A stretch of 64,000 nt of DNA from JAFDBW01 sp963723355 (GTDB taxonomy: Bacteria; Desulfobacterota; Desulfuromonadia; Desulfuromonadales; BM103): contig CAVRQQ010000002.1 of assembly GCA_963723355.1 (NCBI GenBank), forward strand, positions 124,001-188,000, read 5' to 3'. Made by a program: the position numbers and the translations under genes. Every line of letters begins with the position of its first letter. The stretch's first letter is position 1. Positions 45,775-56,565 of the stretch are shown here, one piece after another. A model generated the notes under the pieces. It was not told the DNA's origin and did no database searches. It saw nothing but the letters and a program-made list of their open reading frames with translations.

Positions 45775-45797
45775 CGTTATGCGAAATATGCATAACG
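45775..45797. promoter_or_regulatory. ModE-like operator
   Basis: A perfect inverted repeat CGTTATGC-N7-GCATAACG. It has the half-site pattern CGTTAT/ATAACG of ModE boxes. It lies 10-40 bases upstream of the mobA coding region, where it would overlap that promoter, and about 280 bases before the nar operon. Confidence 0.7.
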
Positions 45798-45850
45798 GGA
45801 TAAGTATATGAGTCATTAAAAAAAATAAAGTCACTAAGTTTTTTGGTTTT

Positions 45851-45873
45851 TTGATGTAAGTCAATTACATCAA
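45851..45873 (+). promoter_or_regulatory. FNR/DNR-type box in front of the nar operon
   Basis: TTGATGTAAGTCAA (45851-45864) fits the FNR family consensus TTGAYNNNNRTCAA. It is the left part of a longer palindrome whose arms are TTGATGTAA and TTACATCAA. Possible -10 sequences TATTAT (45884) and TATTTG (45887) lie 26-30 bases from the box centre, close to class II activator geometry. The first gene starts at 46073, so the leader would be about 175 bases. Confidence 0.65.
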
Positions 45874-46072
45874 TAAAACATCGTATTATTTGATTGTTCA
45901 ACTGGTGTTTAGTTCGTCTGGTGTTAGAGTGTTTCATAAATAAATAAGAGTTTAATTATTGCTCAACTTTGAGGTAACGATTATGAACTGATATTGGGAA
46001 AACTTAAAATTTTCCAGTGAATAATGACGAAAACTGAATATGGACTGTTTTTTAACAGGGTGAGGTGAACCG

Positions 46073-46603
46073 ATGACTCGACTATTAAGAAGGTTTCATG
46101 TTATCTGATTGCGATGGGTTGGTACTCACCCTATTTGGTTTGGAGCCAGCAAGGGGATCCACTCGGGGAGAAGCTCTTTATGTCGGTTCAATTGGATTTT
46201 CCGAGGGGGGGCGCTCCATGCCTGGCTTGTCACGGGATTGCCGGTCACGAGTTGGGCCATGCTGCCGGAGCTAATTATCGGCCCAGACCTCACCGCAATT
46301 TTTAACGATTACGGTGAGGAGGGTATTGCCGCTGTTCTCGAGGACCCTTCGGCTTTTGAGAGCATGGAAGCAATTTTTACTGATCGTCCCTTGACAGAAG
46401 ATGAAATTGCTGACCTGACAGTTTTTTTCGGTACAGTGGCTGACAACGAGGCCGTAAATATTGGCGCTGGTCTGGTTGGTCATGCCGTCATTGGAACGAT
46501 AATCCTCATGATCATTATTGGTGCATTCGGGTGGCGTAGGTTAAAGGCTGTACGCCGCCCGCTGGTCGAACAGGCGCGTTTGGGGAAGGGAGGAGCAGCA
46601 TGA
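46073..46603 (+). CDS. Membrane-anchored cytochrome c of the nar operon, two frameshifts
   Basis: Corrected for a lost base at about 46106 and an extra base at about 46279, this reads as one protein of about 176 residues: MTRLLRRFHVI, GWYSPYLVWSQQGD, a single haem site PCLACHGIAGHELGHAAG, NYGPDLTAIFNDYG, and a C-terminal membrane helix VGHAVIGTIILMIIIGAFGW. It likely passes electrons toward NarGHI or from the quinone pool at the outer face of the membrane. The stop overlaps the narG start (ATGA). Confidence 0.75.
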
Positions 46604-49600
46604 GCTGGATTAAAGACATTATCGATCCCAAGTCGCGGAAATGGGAAGAGTTCTATCGCAACCGCAACCAGTGTGACAAAGTGGTGCGTAGCACACACGG
46701 GGTCAACTGCACCGGCGGTTGTTCCTGGAACGTTCATGTCAAAGACGGCATCGTTGGCTGGGAGCTTCAGGCGACGGATTACCCTGAGCTGGAGGCAGGT
46801 ATCCCGCCTTATGAACCGCGTGGTTGTCAGCGTGGCATCTCCTTCTCCTGGTACCTCTACAGCCCTTTACGTATCAAGTACCCCTATTTAAGAGGCGTGC
46901 TGACCGACCTCTGGCGCAAAGCCAAGTCGGAACATGATGACCCGGTTGATGCCTGGGCCTCCATCGTCGAGGACGAAGTCAGCCGCAAAAAATATCAGCA
47001 GGCACGCGGTAAAGGTGGTTTCCGTCGTTCAAACTGGGACGAAGTCGAAGAGATCATCGCTGCCTCGACAATCTACACCATCAAGAAATACGGTGCCGAC
47101 CGGCTGGTCGGTTTTTCACCGATCCCGGCCATGTCGATGCTCAGTTTCGCTGGCGGTTCCCGCTTCATGCAGTTGATGGGCGGGGCCAACTTAAGTTTCT
47201 ACGACTGGTACTGTGACCTGCCAAATGCTTCTCCGGAAATCTGGGGAGAGCAGACCGACGTCGCCGAGAGCGCCGACTGGTACAACAGCAAATACATTGC
47301 AGTCATGGGCTCGAATCCCGGGATGACACGTACTCCGGACGTCCACTTCCTGACTGAAGCGCGCCACAATGGCACAAAGGTCACGGTGCTTTCCCCCGAC
47401 TTCAGCATGACGTCAAAATTCGCCGACTGGTGGATTCCGGCTCACGCCGGGCAGGACGGTGCTTTCTGGATGGCAGTCAACCACGTCATCCTCACCGAAT
47501 TTCATCATAAAGCCAAAACACCTTATTTCATGGACTACCTGAAGCGTTACAGCGACACGCCGTTCCTGGTTGAATTGCAGGAAAAGAATGGCGTCCTACA
47601 CACCGGGACGCATGGCCAAAGCCGCTGATCTGGAGCGCTACAGCGATGAAGAGAACGCGGCCTTCAAATATCTGGTCTGGGATGAAGCCAGCCAGACAGC
47701 CGCGCATGCCGCTTGGAACTCTCGGTTTCCGCTGGCAGGAGAAGAAGGGAGAATGGAACCTGCAGATGAAGGACGGTCAGGACGGTTCTGAGATCGCTCC
47801 AGCTCTTTCCTTGCAAGAAGGCAACGAGGACGTCCTGCAAGTTCTCTTTGATGATTTCTCCGACGGTAACGCAGTGCAGCGCGGAGTCCCGGTACGCTAC
47901 TTGGAAACCGCCAAGGGCAGAATTCCGGTCACACGGTTTATGATCTGCTGATGGCCCAGTTCGGTGTTAATCGAGGTCTAGCTGGTGATTATCCGGCAGA
48001 TTATGACAGCGATGCAGTCTATACCCCGGCTTGGCAGGAGAAGTTTACTGGTATTGATCGCGCCAATGTCATCCAGTTCGCCCGGGAGTGGGCATCGACA
48101 GCCGAGCAGACCGAAGGCAAATGTTCGATCATTATCGGTGCTGGCATCAACCACTGGTATCACGCCAACCTGATCTACCGCGCCGGCATTGTCTGCCTTG
48201 ATGCTCTGTGGCTGCGTCGGCAAGAACGGCGGTGGCCTCAATCATTACGTCGGTCAGGAAAAGCTGGCGCCGGCCGCGCCTTGGGCATCTATCATGGGGG
48301 CCCTCGACTGGTCGAAACCGCCGCGTTTCCAGAATGCACCCTCCTACCATTATGTTCATACCGACCAATGGCGTTACGAGACGAACTTCCGACGAGGTGC
48401 AAGATCAACCCGGTCGCCGAGAAGCAACCAGATCACCGAAGGACACACCATGGATCATCAGGTCCGTGCTGTGCGCAACGGCTGGCTGCCGTTCTACCCG
48501 CAGTTCGACCGCAGCCCGATCGAAGCGGTGAAACAAGCCGAAGCTGCCGGTGCCAGCAACGATCAAGGAGATAGTCGACTGGACCGTCAAGCAGCTGGCC
48601 GAGAAGAAGATGAAGTTTGCCGTCGAAGATCCCGATGCGCCGGAAAACTGGCCGCGCATGTGGATCATCTGGCGCGGCAACGCCCTGATGTCGAGCGCCA
48701 AGGGCCACGAGTATTTCCTCAAGCATTACCTCGGCACCCACACCAACACCATCGCGCCCGAAACTGCCGAAGAGTTCGTCAAGGATGTCAAGTGGCACAA
48801 AGAAGCGCCCGAAGGCAAGCTCGACCTGGTGGTCGACATCAACTTCCGCATGGACACCTCGGCGCTCTACTCCGACATCGTCCTGCCGACGGCGACCTGG
48901 TACGAAAAGGACGACCTCAACACCACCGACATGCACTCCTTCATCCACCCGCTGCAGGAGGCCGTCCCGCCTTGCTGGGAGTCGAAGAGCGACTGGGATA
49001 TCTTCAAAGGTCTGGCCAAAAAGGTCAGTCAACTGGCCGAAACCCATCTGCCCGAGCCGGTCCGTGAAATCGTCGCGGTGCCGTTGCAGCATGACACTCC
49101 GGCCGAGATGGCCCAGCCCGAGATCAAGGACTGGAGCAAAGGCGAGTGTGAGCCGATTCCCGGCAAGACCATGCCCGAATTTCGTCGTGGTCGAACGCGA
49201 CTATGTGAATCTTTACAACCGCTTCATCTCCTTCGGGCCGAACGCCCGCAACGGCGGGATCGGTGCCCATGGTCTGAGCTTGGCAGATCGAGGATATGTA
49301 CGATGAGCTGGTCGAGACACAACCCGACCGAGAGCTGGGGTGGCAAGACCTATCCCTCTCTGGCGGAGACCGTCGATGCCGCCAACGTCATCCTCGCCCT
49401 GGCCCCGGAGACCAACGGCGAGATGGCCTACCGTGCGTTCGAGGCCGAAGAGAAGAAGGTCGGCCTGCCGCTGACCGATCTGGCTGACGGCAGCCGCGAT
49501 GTGCGCACCACCTTCGCCGACCTGGATCGCACAGCCGCGCCGCTTCCTGAACAGCCCGATCTGGAGCGGACTGGTGACACGATGGACGGGCCTATTCGGC

Positions 49601-50233
49601 CTTCTGTCTCAACGTCGAGCAGCTGGTGCCGTGGCGCACCCTGACCGGTCGCCAGCACTTCTACCTCGATCACCAGGGCTATATCGCGGCCGGTGAACAT
49701 CTGCCGACCTACAAGCCGAAGCCGGACCACAGCACGCTGCAGGATTTCCTGGTCACCGAATCGGACGAGAAGAGCATCATGCTCAACTACCTGACCCCGC
49801 ACGGCAAGTGGAGCATCCACAGCACCTATGGCGACAACCATCGCATGCTGACCCTTTCCCGTGGCTGCCATCCGTTCTGGCTCAACGACCAGGATGCTGC
49901 GAACAATCGGTGTCATCGATAACGACTGGGTCGAGGTCTACAACGATCACGGCGTTGTCGTCACCCGGGCCATCGTCAGCTCGCGACTGCCACGGGGCAT
50001 CTCGTTCCTCTACCACGCGCCGGAACGGACTATCGGGGTGCCCAAATCGCCGCTTGCGTGGCAACAAGCGGGCCGGGGGACATAACAGCCTGAACCGGAT
50101 CCGGCTCAAGCCGAACCTGATGCTGGGCGGTTACGGCCAGTTCACCTATGGCTGGAATTACTGGGGACCGACCGGTGCCAACCGCGACACCTATATCATG
50201 GTGCGAAAACTCAAAGACGAGCCGAACTGGTAA
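46600..50233 (+). pseudogene. narG: Nitrate reductase alpha subunit NarG, frame broken about a dozen times
   Basis: The span fits a full NarG of about 1,210 residues. The first 340 residues are intact: the FS0 cluster site STHGVNCTGGCSW and the Mo-ligand region DWYCDLPNASPEIWGEQTD. Later pieces in all three frames keep family sequence in the right order: LLMAQFGVNRGLAGDYP, ALMLCGCVGKNGGGLNHYVG, GHTMDHQVRAVRNGWLPFYP, TSALYSDIVLPTATWYEKDD, RDYVNLYNRFISFGPNA and GYGQFTYGWNYWGPTGANRD. Breaks lie near 47593, 47720, 47930, 48196, 48385, 48430, 48556, 49180, 49280, 49322, 49585, 49620, 49900 and 50040. The protein is otherwise well preserved, so base-call errors are more likely than decay. narH, narJ and narI behind it are intact. 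Confidence 0.88.
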
Positions 50234-50241
50234 AAGGAGCT

Positions 50242-51735
50242 ATGACAATGAATATACGCGCACAGGTGTCATCGGTTTTCCACCTCGATAAATGTATCGG
50301 TTGCCACACCTGCAGTATCGCCTGCAAGAACCTCTGGACCGATCGCAAGGGTGCCGAGTACATGTGGTGGAACAACGTGGAAACCAAGCCGGGAACCGGT
50401 TATCCAACCAAGTGGGAGGACCAGGAACAATACCAGGGCGGTTGGGAAAAGAACGGCGAGTCATTACAACTGAAGATTGGTGGCCGTAGCGGAACGTTGG
50501 CGAAAATCTTCCATAACCCGAAGCTGCCGACCATGGACGATTACTATGAGCCTTTTACCTATCGATATGGTGATTTGACCAGCGCACCGGCAGGTGATGA
50601 CCAACCAACAGCGCGTCCGGTCTCAATGGTCAGCGGCAAGCCAATGAAAATCGAAGCCGGCCCCAACTGGGATGATGACCTCTCCGGTTCGAACATCTAT
50701 GCCGCCAACGATCCGGGCGTGGTCAAGCTAACCGCCGAAGAACAACAGCAGCTGTTCGCCATCGAAAAGATGGTCTTCTTCCACATGCCGCGTATCTGCA
50801 ATCACTGTCTGAACGCCGGCTGTGTTGCCAGTTGTCCTTCTGGTGCGATCTACAAGCGAGGAGAAGACGGCATTGTCCTGATCAACCAGGACAAATGTCG
50901 CGGCTGGCGGATGTGCGTATCGGCTTGTCCTTACAAGAAGACCTATTACGGTTGGTCAACCGGAAAATCGGAGAAATGCATCCTTTGCTACCCGCGCCAG
51001 GAGGCCGGTGAGGCACCAGCGTGTTTCCACTCCTGCGTTGGTAGGATTCGCTATCTGGGCGTACTCCTCTATGATGCTGATCAGATCGAAGCTGTTGCCA
51101 AACGGGACGACAAAGATCTGGCGGCAGCACAAAGAGAGATGATCCTCAACCCGTTTGACCCCCAGGTGATTGAAGAGGCAAAAAAATCCGGCGTGCCCGA
51201 AGAAATTATCGAAGCTGCACAGAAATCTCCAATCTATAAATTCGTCAAAGAATGGGGCATTGCCTTGCCGCTTCATCCGGAATTCCGAACTTTGCCGATG
51301 CTCTTTTATGTGCCGCCGCTTCTCCCAGTCATGTCGATGGACAACCAGGGCAAGCAGAAGCTGGCGGATGATTTCTTTTCCACCCTGGAGCAGGCAAGAC
51401 TGCCGATGCAGTATTTGGCCGGACTCTTTGCCGGTGGTAACGAAGAAGAAGTCAAAGCCGTCTATAAAAAACTGATTGCAGTTCGTATCCAGCGCCGGCA
51501 CATAAGCGTTGGCGACATCTCTGCCGAGAACGTCGATAAGGCTTGTTCAATTGCCGAACTGAGTTCAGAAGCCGTTGATGCGATCTATCGCATGACGTCC
51601 CTGACCAGGATCAAGGAACGGATCGTAGTGCCCCCGATGCTTAGAGAACAGGCGATTGAAGCGGGAGTGGACCCTGAACAGCATAAGCAAGAGATGGGCT
51701 TTGGTTCCCGCCGTGCGCCAAAGAGACGGTGGTAA
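50242..51735 (+). CDS. narH: Nitrate reductase beta subunit NarH
   Basis: A 497-residue iron-sulfur subunit. Four Cys clusters are visible: DKCIGCHTCSIACKNLW, PRICNHCLNAGCVASCPSGA, KCRGWRMCVSACPYKK (with the Trp typical of the 3Fe cluster) and EKCILCYPR. It carries electrons from NarI to NarG on the cytoplasmic side. ATG 50242 follows AAAGGAGC. The frame is intact. Confidence 0.95.
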   Translation: MTMNIRAQVSSVFHLDKCIGCHTCSIACKNLWTDRKGAEYMWWNNVETKPGTGYPTKWEDQEQYQGGWEKNGESLQLKIGGRSGTLAKIFHNPKLPTMDDYYEPFTYRYGDLTSAPAGDDQPTARPVSMVSGKPMKIEAGPNWDDDLSGSNIYAANDPGVVKLTAEEQQQLFAIEKMVFFHMPRICNHCLNAGCVASCPSGAIYKRGEDGIVLINQDKCRGWRMCVSACPYKKTYYGWSTGKSEKCILCYPRQEAGEAPACFHSCVGRIRYLGVLLYDADQIEAVAKRDDKDLAAAQREMILNPFDPQVIEEAKKSGVPEEIIEAAQKSPIYKFVKEWGIALPLHPEFRTLPMLFYVPPLLPVMSMDNQGKQKLADDFFSTLEQARLPMQYLAGLFAGGNEEEVKAVYKKLIAVRIQRRHISVGDISAENVDKACSIAELSSEAVDAIYRMTSLTRIKERIVVPPMLREQAIEAGVDPEQHKQEMGFGSRRAPKRRW

Positions 51736-51737
51736 TC

Positions 51738-52313
51738 ATGAATGAACTGACAACTCATAAGAAACTTTGCTGCAACTTTGCCGCCCTGCTCCAATACCCG
51801 AACGAACATGTTTCAGAGCATGCAAAACAATGCCTGCTTGGTTTGAAAGAGGTGGACTCAAAAGAGGTGACCCCATTGGAATCATTCACTGCTTTTGTGG
51901 AGTCAAATCAGTTCTCTCGTATCGAGGAAGCTTTTACGGCTGCGTTCGATCTACAGCCCGTGTGCCATCCCTACATCGGTTATCAACTCTGCGGTGAATC
52001 ACAGCAAAGGACAATGTTCATGCTCAAGCTGCGTGAACTTTATCGACAGTTTGACTTTGAACCGGGAAACGAGCTGCCGGATCATATTGCCGAAGTGTTG
52101 CGTTTTGTAGGCTCGATTAATGATTGTGACTGTCGCGATGAAATCATCCGTGACGGTCTGTTGCCGGCTCTGGACAAACTTACTCAGGGGATAGAAAACA
52201 AGGGGAATCCCTACCTGGGGTTACTCTTCTCCTTACAAAATTTTCTTGCCGGAACCACCTACTCAGGCTTTGAGCAAAAGTCAACTGAACGGGAAAAGGA
52301 GTGTTTATCATGA
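51738..52313 (+). CDS. narJ: Nitrate reductase chaperone NarJ
   Basis: A 191-residue member of the TorD/DmsD/NarJ family that helps insert the molybdenum cofactor into NarG. It reads LCCNFAALLQYPNEHVSEHAK, then PVCHPYIGYQLCGESQQRTMFML and FEPGNELPDHIAEVLRF, the family core. ATG 51738 is used. Its stop overlaps the narI start. Confidence 0.92.
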   Translation: MNELTTHKKLCCNFAALLQYPNEHVSEHAKQCLLGLKEVDSKEVTPLESFTAFVESNQFSRIEEAFTAAFDLQPVCHPYIGYQLCGESQQRTMFMLKLRELYRQFDFEPGNELPDHIAEVLRFVGSINDCDCRDEIIRDGLLPALDKLTQGIENKGNPYLGLLFSLQNFLAGTTYSGFEQKSTEREKECLS

Positions 52314-52987
52314 GTGACATGATTCTGTTCGGCGTGTTTCCTTATGTCGCGGTGGCTCTGATGGTCGGCGTTGGCATTTACCGATACTGTATAGATCGCT
52401 ACTCCTGGTCGTCACAATCCTCACAGTTCCTGGAAAGCAGGGTTCTCTTCTGGGGATCAGTCCCGTGGCACTATGCGATTCTGATCATTCTTCTCGCGCA
52501 CTTTCTGGCGTTTCTGGTGCCTTCAGCATGGGGCATCGTTCTCGGCAGTCCTTTGAGACTCTATCTCCTTGAGGTTACAGGTTTGGCACTTGGCTTAAGC
52601 ACCCTGATTGCAGTTTTTTTGTTGGTTTTTCGCCGCGCTTTAAATGCGCGGGTTTCAGCCGTCACGACGGTGATCGATTGGCTGGTGTTGGCTGCGCTAC
52701 TGCTACAGGTAGCGACCGGTGTCTATATCGCATTCACCCTGCGCTGGGGGTCTGTCTGGTACCTGCACACGGCTTCACCATGGCTCTGGTCGCTTCTGAA
52801 GCTCGATCCCCAGGTCCAATATCTTGCCGCTCTGCCAGGGGTCGTCAAGCTACATGCTTTCAATGCATTCCTGATCATTGCCTTATTCCCGTTTTCAAGG
52901 TTGGTTCATGTCGTCAGCGTTCCGTTGACCTACCTGTCACGTCCGTACCAGGTCGTGGTTTGGTACCGTGAGCGCCGTGCGAACTGA
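52310..52987 (+). CDS. narI: Nitrate reductase gamma subunit NarI
   Basis: A 225-residue membrane cytochrome b with five hydrophobic helices. Conserved points are the opening FGVFPYVAVALMVGVGIYRY, the haem His regions in VPWHYAILIILLAHFLAFLVP and VVKLHAFNAFLIIALFPFSRLVH. It takes electrons from quinol. It ends before a 44-base gap to narK. Confidence 0.93.
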   Translation: MSDMILFGVFPYVAVALMVGVGIYRYCIDRYSWSSQSSQFLESRVLFWGSVPWHYAILIILLAHFLAFLVPSAWGIVLGSPLRLYLLEVTGLALGLSTLIAVFLLVFRRALNARVSAVTTVIDWLVLAALLLQVATGVYIAFTLRWGSVWYLHTASPWLWSLLKLDPQVQYLAALPGVVKLHAFNAFLIIALFPFSRLVHVVSVPLTYLSRPYQVVVWYRERRAN

Positions 52988-53031
52988 TTTGTTGGCTGAG
53001 CAACTAATTATTCCGTGACTCTGGAGGTCTA

Positions 53032-54578
53032 ATGCAAGAAGTTGCAACAGCAAAATCCCACAAAGCTCTCTTCCTGAACACACTTGCCTTCACGGTCTGT
53101 TTTGCGGCATGGATGTTCAATGGTGTGTTGGTCACGTTCCTGGCCGACAATCAGGTATTCAAGTGGGGGCCTATCGAAATCGGCTGGCTGATGGGAATTC
53201 CGGTCCTGACCGGGTCGATCTTCCGTTTACCGGCGGGAATGCTGACCGACAAGTTCGGCGGCAAACCAATTTATGGCTCTTTGCTGTTCATCTGCGCGAT
53301 CCCCATGTTCCTGCTTTCCAAAGCGGACAGCTTCATGACATTCGCCCTGTGCAGCTTTGGCTTCGGACTGGCCGGTGTCAGCTTTTCCATCGGTATCGCT
53401 TTCTCGTCGGTCTGGTACCCGCGAGAGCGGCAGGGAACAGCACTCGGTATCTTCGGTGCAGGCAACGCCGGAGCAGCACTGACCACTTTGCTGGCGCCAA
53501 CGCTTCTGAACAAACTGACGAATAACGGTGCCAATCTCGAAGGTTGGCGTGAGCTGCCGGTATACTACGCAGCATGCTTGCAACCATGGGGGTTATCTTT
53601 TTTATCTTTGCCGATAACAAGAAGCCCGCGTCGTCGACCAAGAGTTTCACTCAGATGCTGACTCCTCTCAAGGATGTCAAGGTCTGGCGGTTCGGCCTCT
53701 ACTATTTCCTGGTGTTCGGTTGTTTTGTCGCCTTCTCACAATGGCTGGTTCCTTATTTCGTCAATGTTTACTACCTGCCTCTGGTCACGGCCGGTCTGTT
53801 TGCTTCTGCCTTCAGTCTTCCGTCCGGGAGTGATCCGTGCTCTGGGTGGATGGATGTCCGATAAGTTCGGCGGCCGTACAATAATGTACTGGGTTCTCGG
53901 CGCGTCCGTCCTGATCAGCTTTCTTGTGATCATTCCCAAGATGGATATCTATTCCCCCGGTCGAGGTGTGATGGCGAAACGTAGCGGTGAAGTGACTGCC
54001 ATTACTGACAAGCAGTTATGGTCGGTGAGATGGACTACGCGATCAAGCAGAAGCCGGAGCCAATAGAAAATTATACCGATGACCAAATGCTGATCTTCCC
54101 GACCAAGCAGACCTGGCAGGAGCCAGTGGTCGAGGTCGGGCAGCAAGTGAAGAAGAAGGAACTGCTCGCCAAGGGTGTGACCCGGATATTCTTTCAGGCG
54201 AACGTCTGGATCTTCGCGGTCTTTGTCATTCTGCTTGGTAGCATCTGGGGGATCGGTAAAGCTGCGGTTTACAAGCTGATTCCCGACTATTTTCCTGAAG
54301 AGGTTGGGGTTGTCGGCGGAATGGTCGGCGTTCTTGGTGGCTTGGGAGGGTTCTTTTGCCCGATCATCTTCGGTTACCTGCTCGAATGGACCGGACTGTG
54401 GTCCAGTTGCTGGATGTTCATGTTTGCCCTCTCACTGGTCTGCCTGCTCTGGATGCACCTTACTGTCCAGAAAATGATGCGTGAAAAACACCCTGAAGAT
54501 ATGCAGAAAATTGAACACGAAAAATCAACCATTCTTGAAGATGATGCTAAGGAGGCAGGACATGTCCATCAATCTTGA
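53032..54578 (+). pseudogene. narK: Nitrate/nitrite transporter NarK (first copy), three frame breaks
   Basis: An MFS transporter of the NNP family. It keeps FAAWMFNGVLVTFLADNQVF, RLPAGMLTDKFGGKPIYG, the first nitrate signature GNAGAALTTLLAP-like segment and, after breaks near 53573, 53822 and 54010, ALGGWMSDKFGGRT and the second signature GVVGGMVGVLGGLGGFFCP. A hydrophilic insert (about 53945-54175) between helices is unusual in length. The corrected protein would be about 515 residues. Its end overlaps the second narK by 17 bases. Confidence 0.85.
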
Positions 54579-56168
54579 TAAGTGGGATGTCGAAGACGAG
54601 CAGTTCTGGAACTCGACTGGGAAGAAGATCGCCACACGAAACCTCTGGATTTCGATCCCCAGTCTGCTGTGCGGATTTGCTGTCTGGCTCTACTGGAGCA
54701 TCATCACGGTGCAGATGATCAACCTCGGATATCCGTTCAGCCAATCGCAACTGTTTACGCTCTCGGCAATCGCGGGTTTGACTGGGGCGACCCTGCGTAT
54801 CCCCAGTTCCTTCCTGATCCGCATTGCCGGGGGTCGTAATACGATTTTCTTTACGACCGCTTTGTTGATGATTCCGGCAATCGGGACAGGTGTCGCTCTT
54901 GCAGAACCAAGGCGACGCCGATTGAAATTTATTATTTGCTGGCGCTTTTCTCAGGGATTGGCGGCGGTAACTTCGCTTCGTCGATGTCGAACATCAGCTT
55001 CTTCTTCCCGAAACGGGTTCAGGGGACCTCACTTGGTCTCAATGCAGGGCTTGGCAACTTCGGTGTCACCACCATGCAGATCTTGATCCCGCTCGTGATG
55101 ACCTTCGGTTTGTTCGGTGGCGAACCACAGACCCTGATCAATACCAGCGGCACCTTAATCGGTAAGATCCCTGCCGGTACCGCGACCTATATTCAAAATG
55201 CCGGATACGTCTGGTTGATTCTGTTGATCCCATTGGCCTTCGCTGGGTTCTTCGGAATGAACAATATTACTAACGATACGGTGTCTCCCAATATTGGCAA
55301 TACGGGAAAAGCTTTTGCAAAAATCACCGGGTTGCTGCTGATCGCTTTCGTCACCGCCAGCATCGGTCTGTACGTATTGCTCCCCGCGCCGGTGGGACTG
55401 GGATTACTCAGTAAGTGGATCGTGCTGCCGCTGGTTATCGCGGCGACAGTGTTCGGAATGAAGTTCCTGACCCGGGGTGAACTGCGGGCCAACCTTGATC
55501 GGCAGTACAAGATTTTCAATAACAAGCACACTTGGGCAATGACGGTTATCTATACCATGACCTTCGGCTCCTTTATCGGCTACTCGGCAGCCTTCGCCCT
55601 GTCAATCAAGGTTATCTTCGGCTTCTCGCATGTTATGGCCGATGGAGTTATGACTCACGATACGGCGAACCCGAATGGTCCAAGCGCCTTGATGTTCGCC
55701 TGGATGGGGCCGTTCATCGGTGCTTTGATCCGTCCGGTCGGGGGCAAAATTTCCGACAAGCTCGGTGGTGCCATCGTCACACAGTGGGTCTCGATCGTCA
55801 TGATCGTGTCTGCACTCGGTTGTGCCTACTTCATGAAAGCCGCCTACGGGTCGGCTACTCCCGAGAGTTACTTCGTTCCCTTCTTGATCCTGTTCATCAT
55901 CTTGTTCGCTGCGACCGGTGTCGGCAACGGCTCGACTTTCCGTTCTATTGCGATCATTTTCGACAAAGAACAGGCCGGGCCGGTGCTTGGTTGGACCTCG
56001 GCAGTTGCGGCCTACGGCGCCTTCATCATTCCTAAAGTGTTCGGCGAGCAGATCAAGGCGACCACCCCGGAATACGCACTCTACGGTTTTGCCGTGTTCT
56101 ACTTTGTTTGCCTGGTCCTCAACTGGTGGTTCTATACAAGGAAGAACGCCTATATCCAGAACCCGTAG
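54562..56168 (+). CDS. narK: Nitrate/nitrite transporter NarK (second copy), two compensating frame breaks
   Basis: A second NNP-family MFS protein of about 535 residues, different in sequence from the first. It has PSLLCGFAVWLYWSIITVQM, GATLRIPSSFLIRIAGGRNT, then FSGIGGGNFASSMSNISFFFP and the NNP signature LGLNAGLGNFGVTTMQIL, and GALIRPVGGKISDKLGGA. Breaks at about 54907 and 54922 are opposite in sense and close together. One of the pair may be a nitrate/proton symporter and the other a nitrate/nitrite exchanger; which is which is inference. ATG 54562. Confidence 0.88.
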
Positions 56169-56528
56169 ATGACTATCCGGTTAAAACGGGCATACGAACC
56201 ACCGGAAGATACGGACGGCCTTCGTGTTCTTGTTGATCGTCTCTGGCCAAGGGGCATCTCGAAAGATGCGGCCAGACTGGACTTCTGGGCCAAGGAGGTT
56301 TCACCGTCCAACGAGTTGCGCAAATGGTACAGTCACGATCCTGATGAATGGCCTGTTTTTCTGCGAAGGTATTATACGGAACTGGACAGGAAGAGTGCTG
56401 AGGTAAAGAAGTTAGTGGCCATGATGAAAGGCAAGAGCGTGACTTTTGTCTACAGCTCCAGGGCCAGGTTGAACAACGCCTTTGCGTTGAAAGAGTATCT
56501 TGAATCCAGGTATCCAGAGCTGTGCTGA
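56169..56528 (+). CDS. DUF488 family protein (YeaO-like)
   Basis: A 119-residue DUF488 protein: IRLKRAYEPPEDTDGLRVLVDRLWPRG with the conserved Arg/Asp/Trp, then WAKEVSPSNELRKWYSHDP and VTFVYSSRARLNNAFALKEYL. The function is unknown; relatives occur beside nitrate and nitrite genes in other bacteria. It starts at the base after the narK stop, so it is co-transcribed. Confidence 0.85.
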   Translation: MTIRLKRAYEPPEDTDGLRVLVDRLWPRGISKDAARLDFWAKEVSPSNELRKWYSHDPDEWPVFLRRYYTELDRKSAEVKKLVAMMKGKSVTFVYSSRARLNNAFALKEYLESRYPELC

Positions 56529-56565
56529 GATCCTATGCCGCAGTATCAAACTAAAGGACAAGTCA

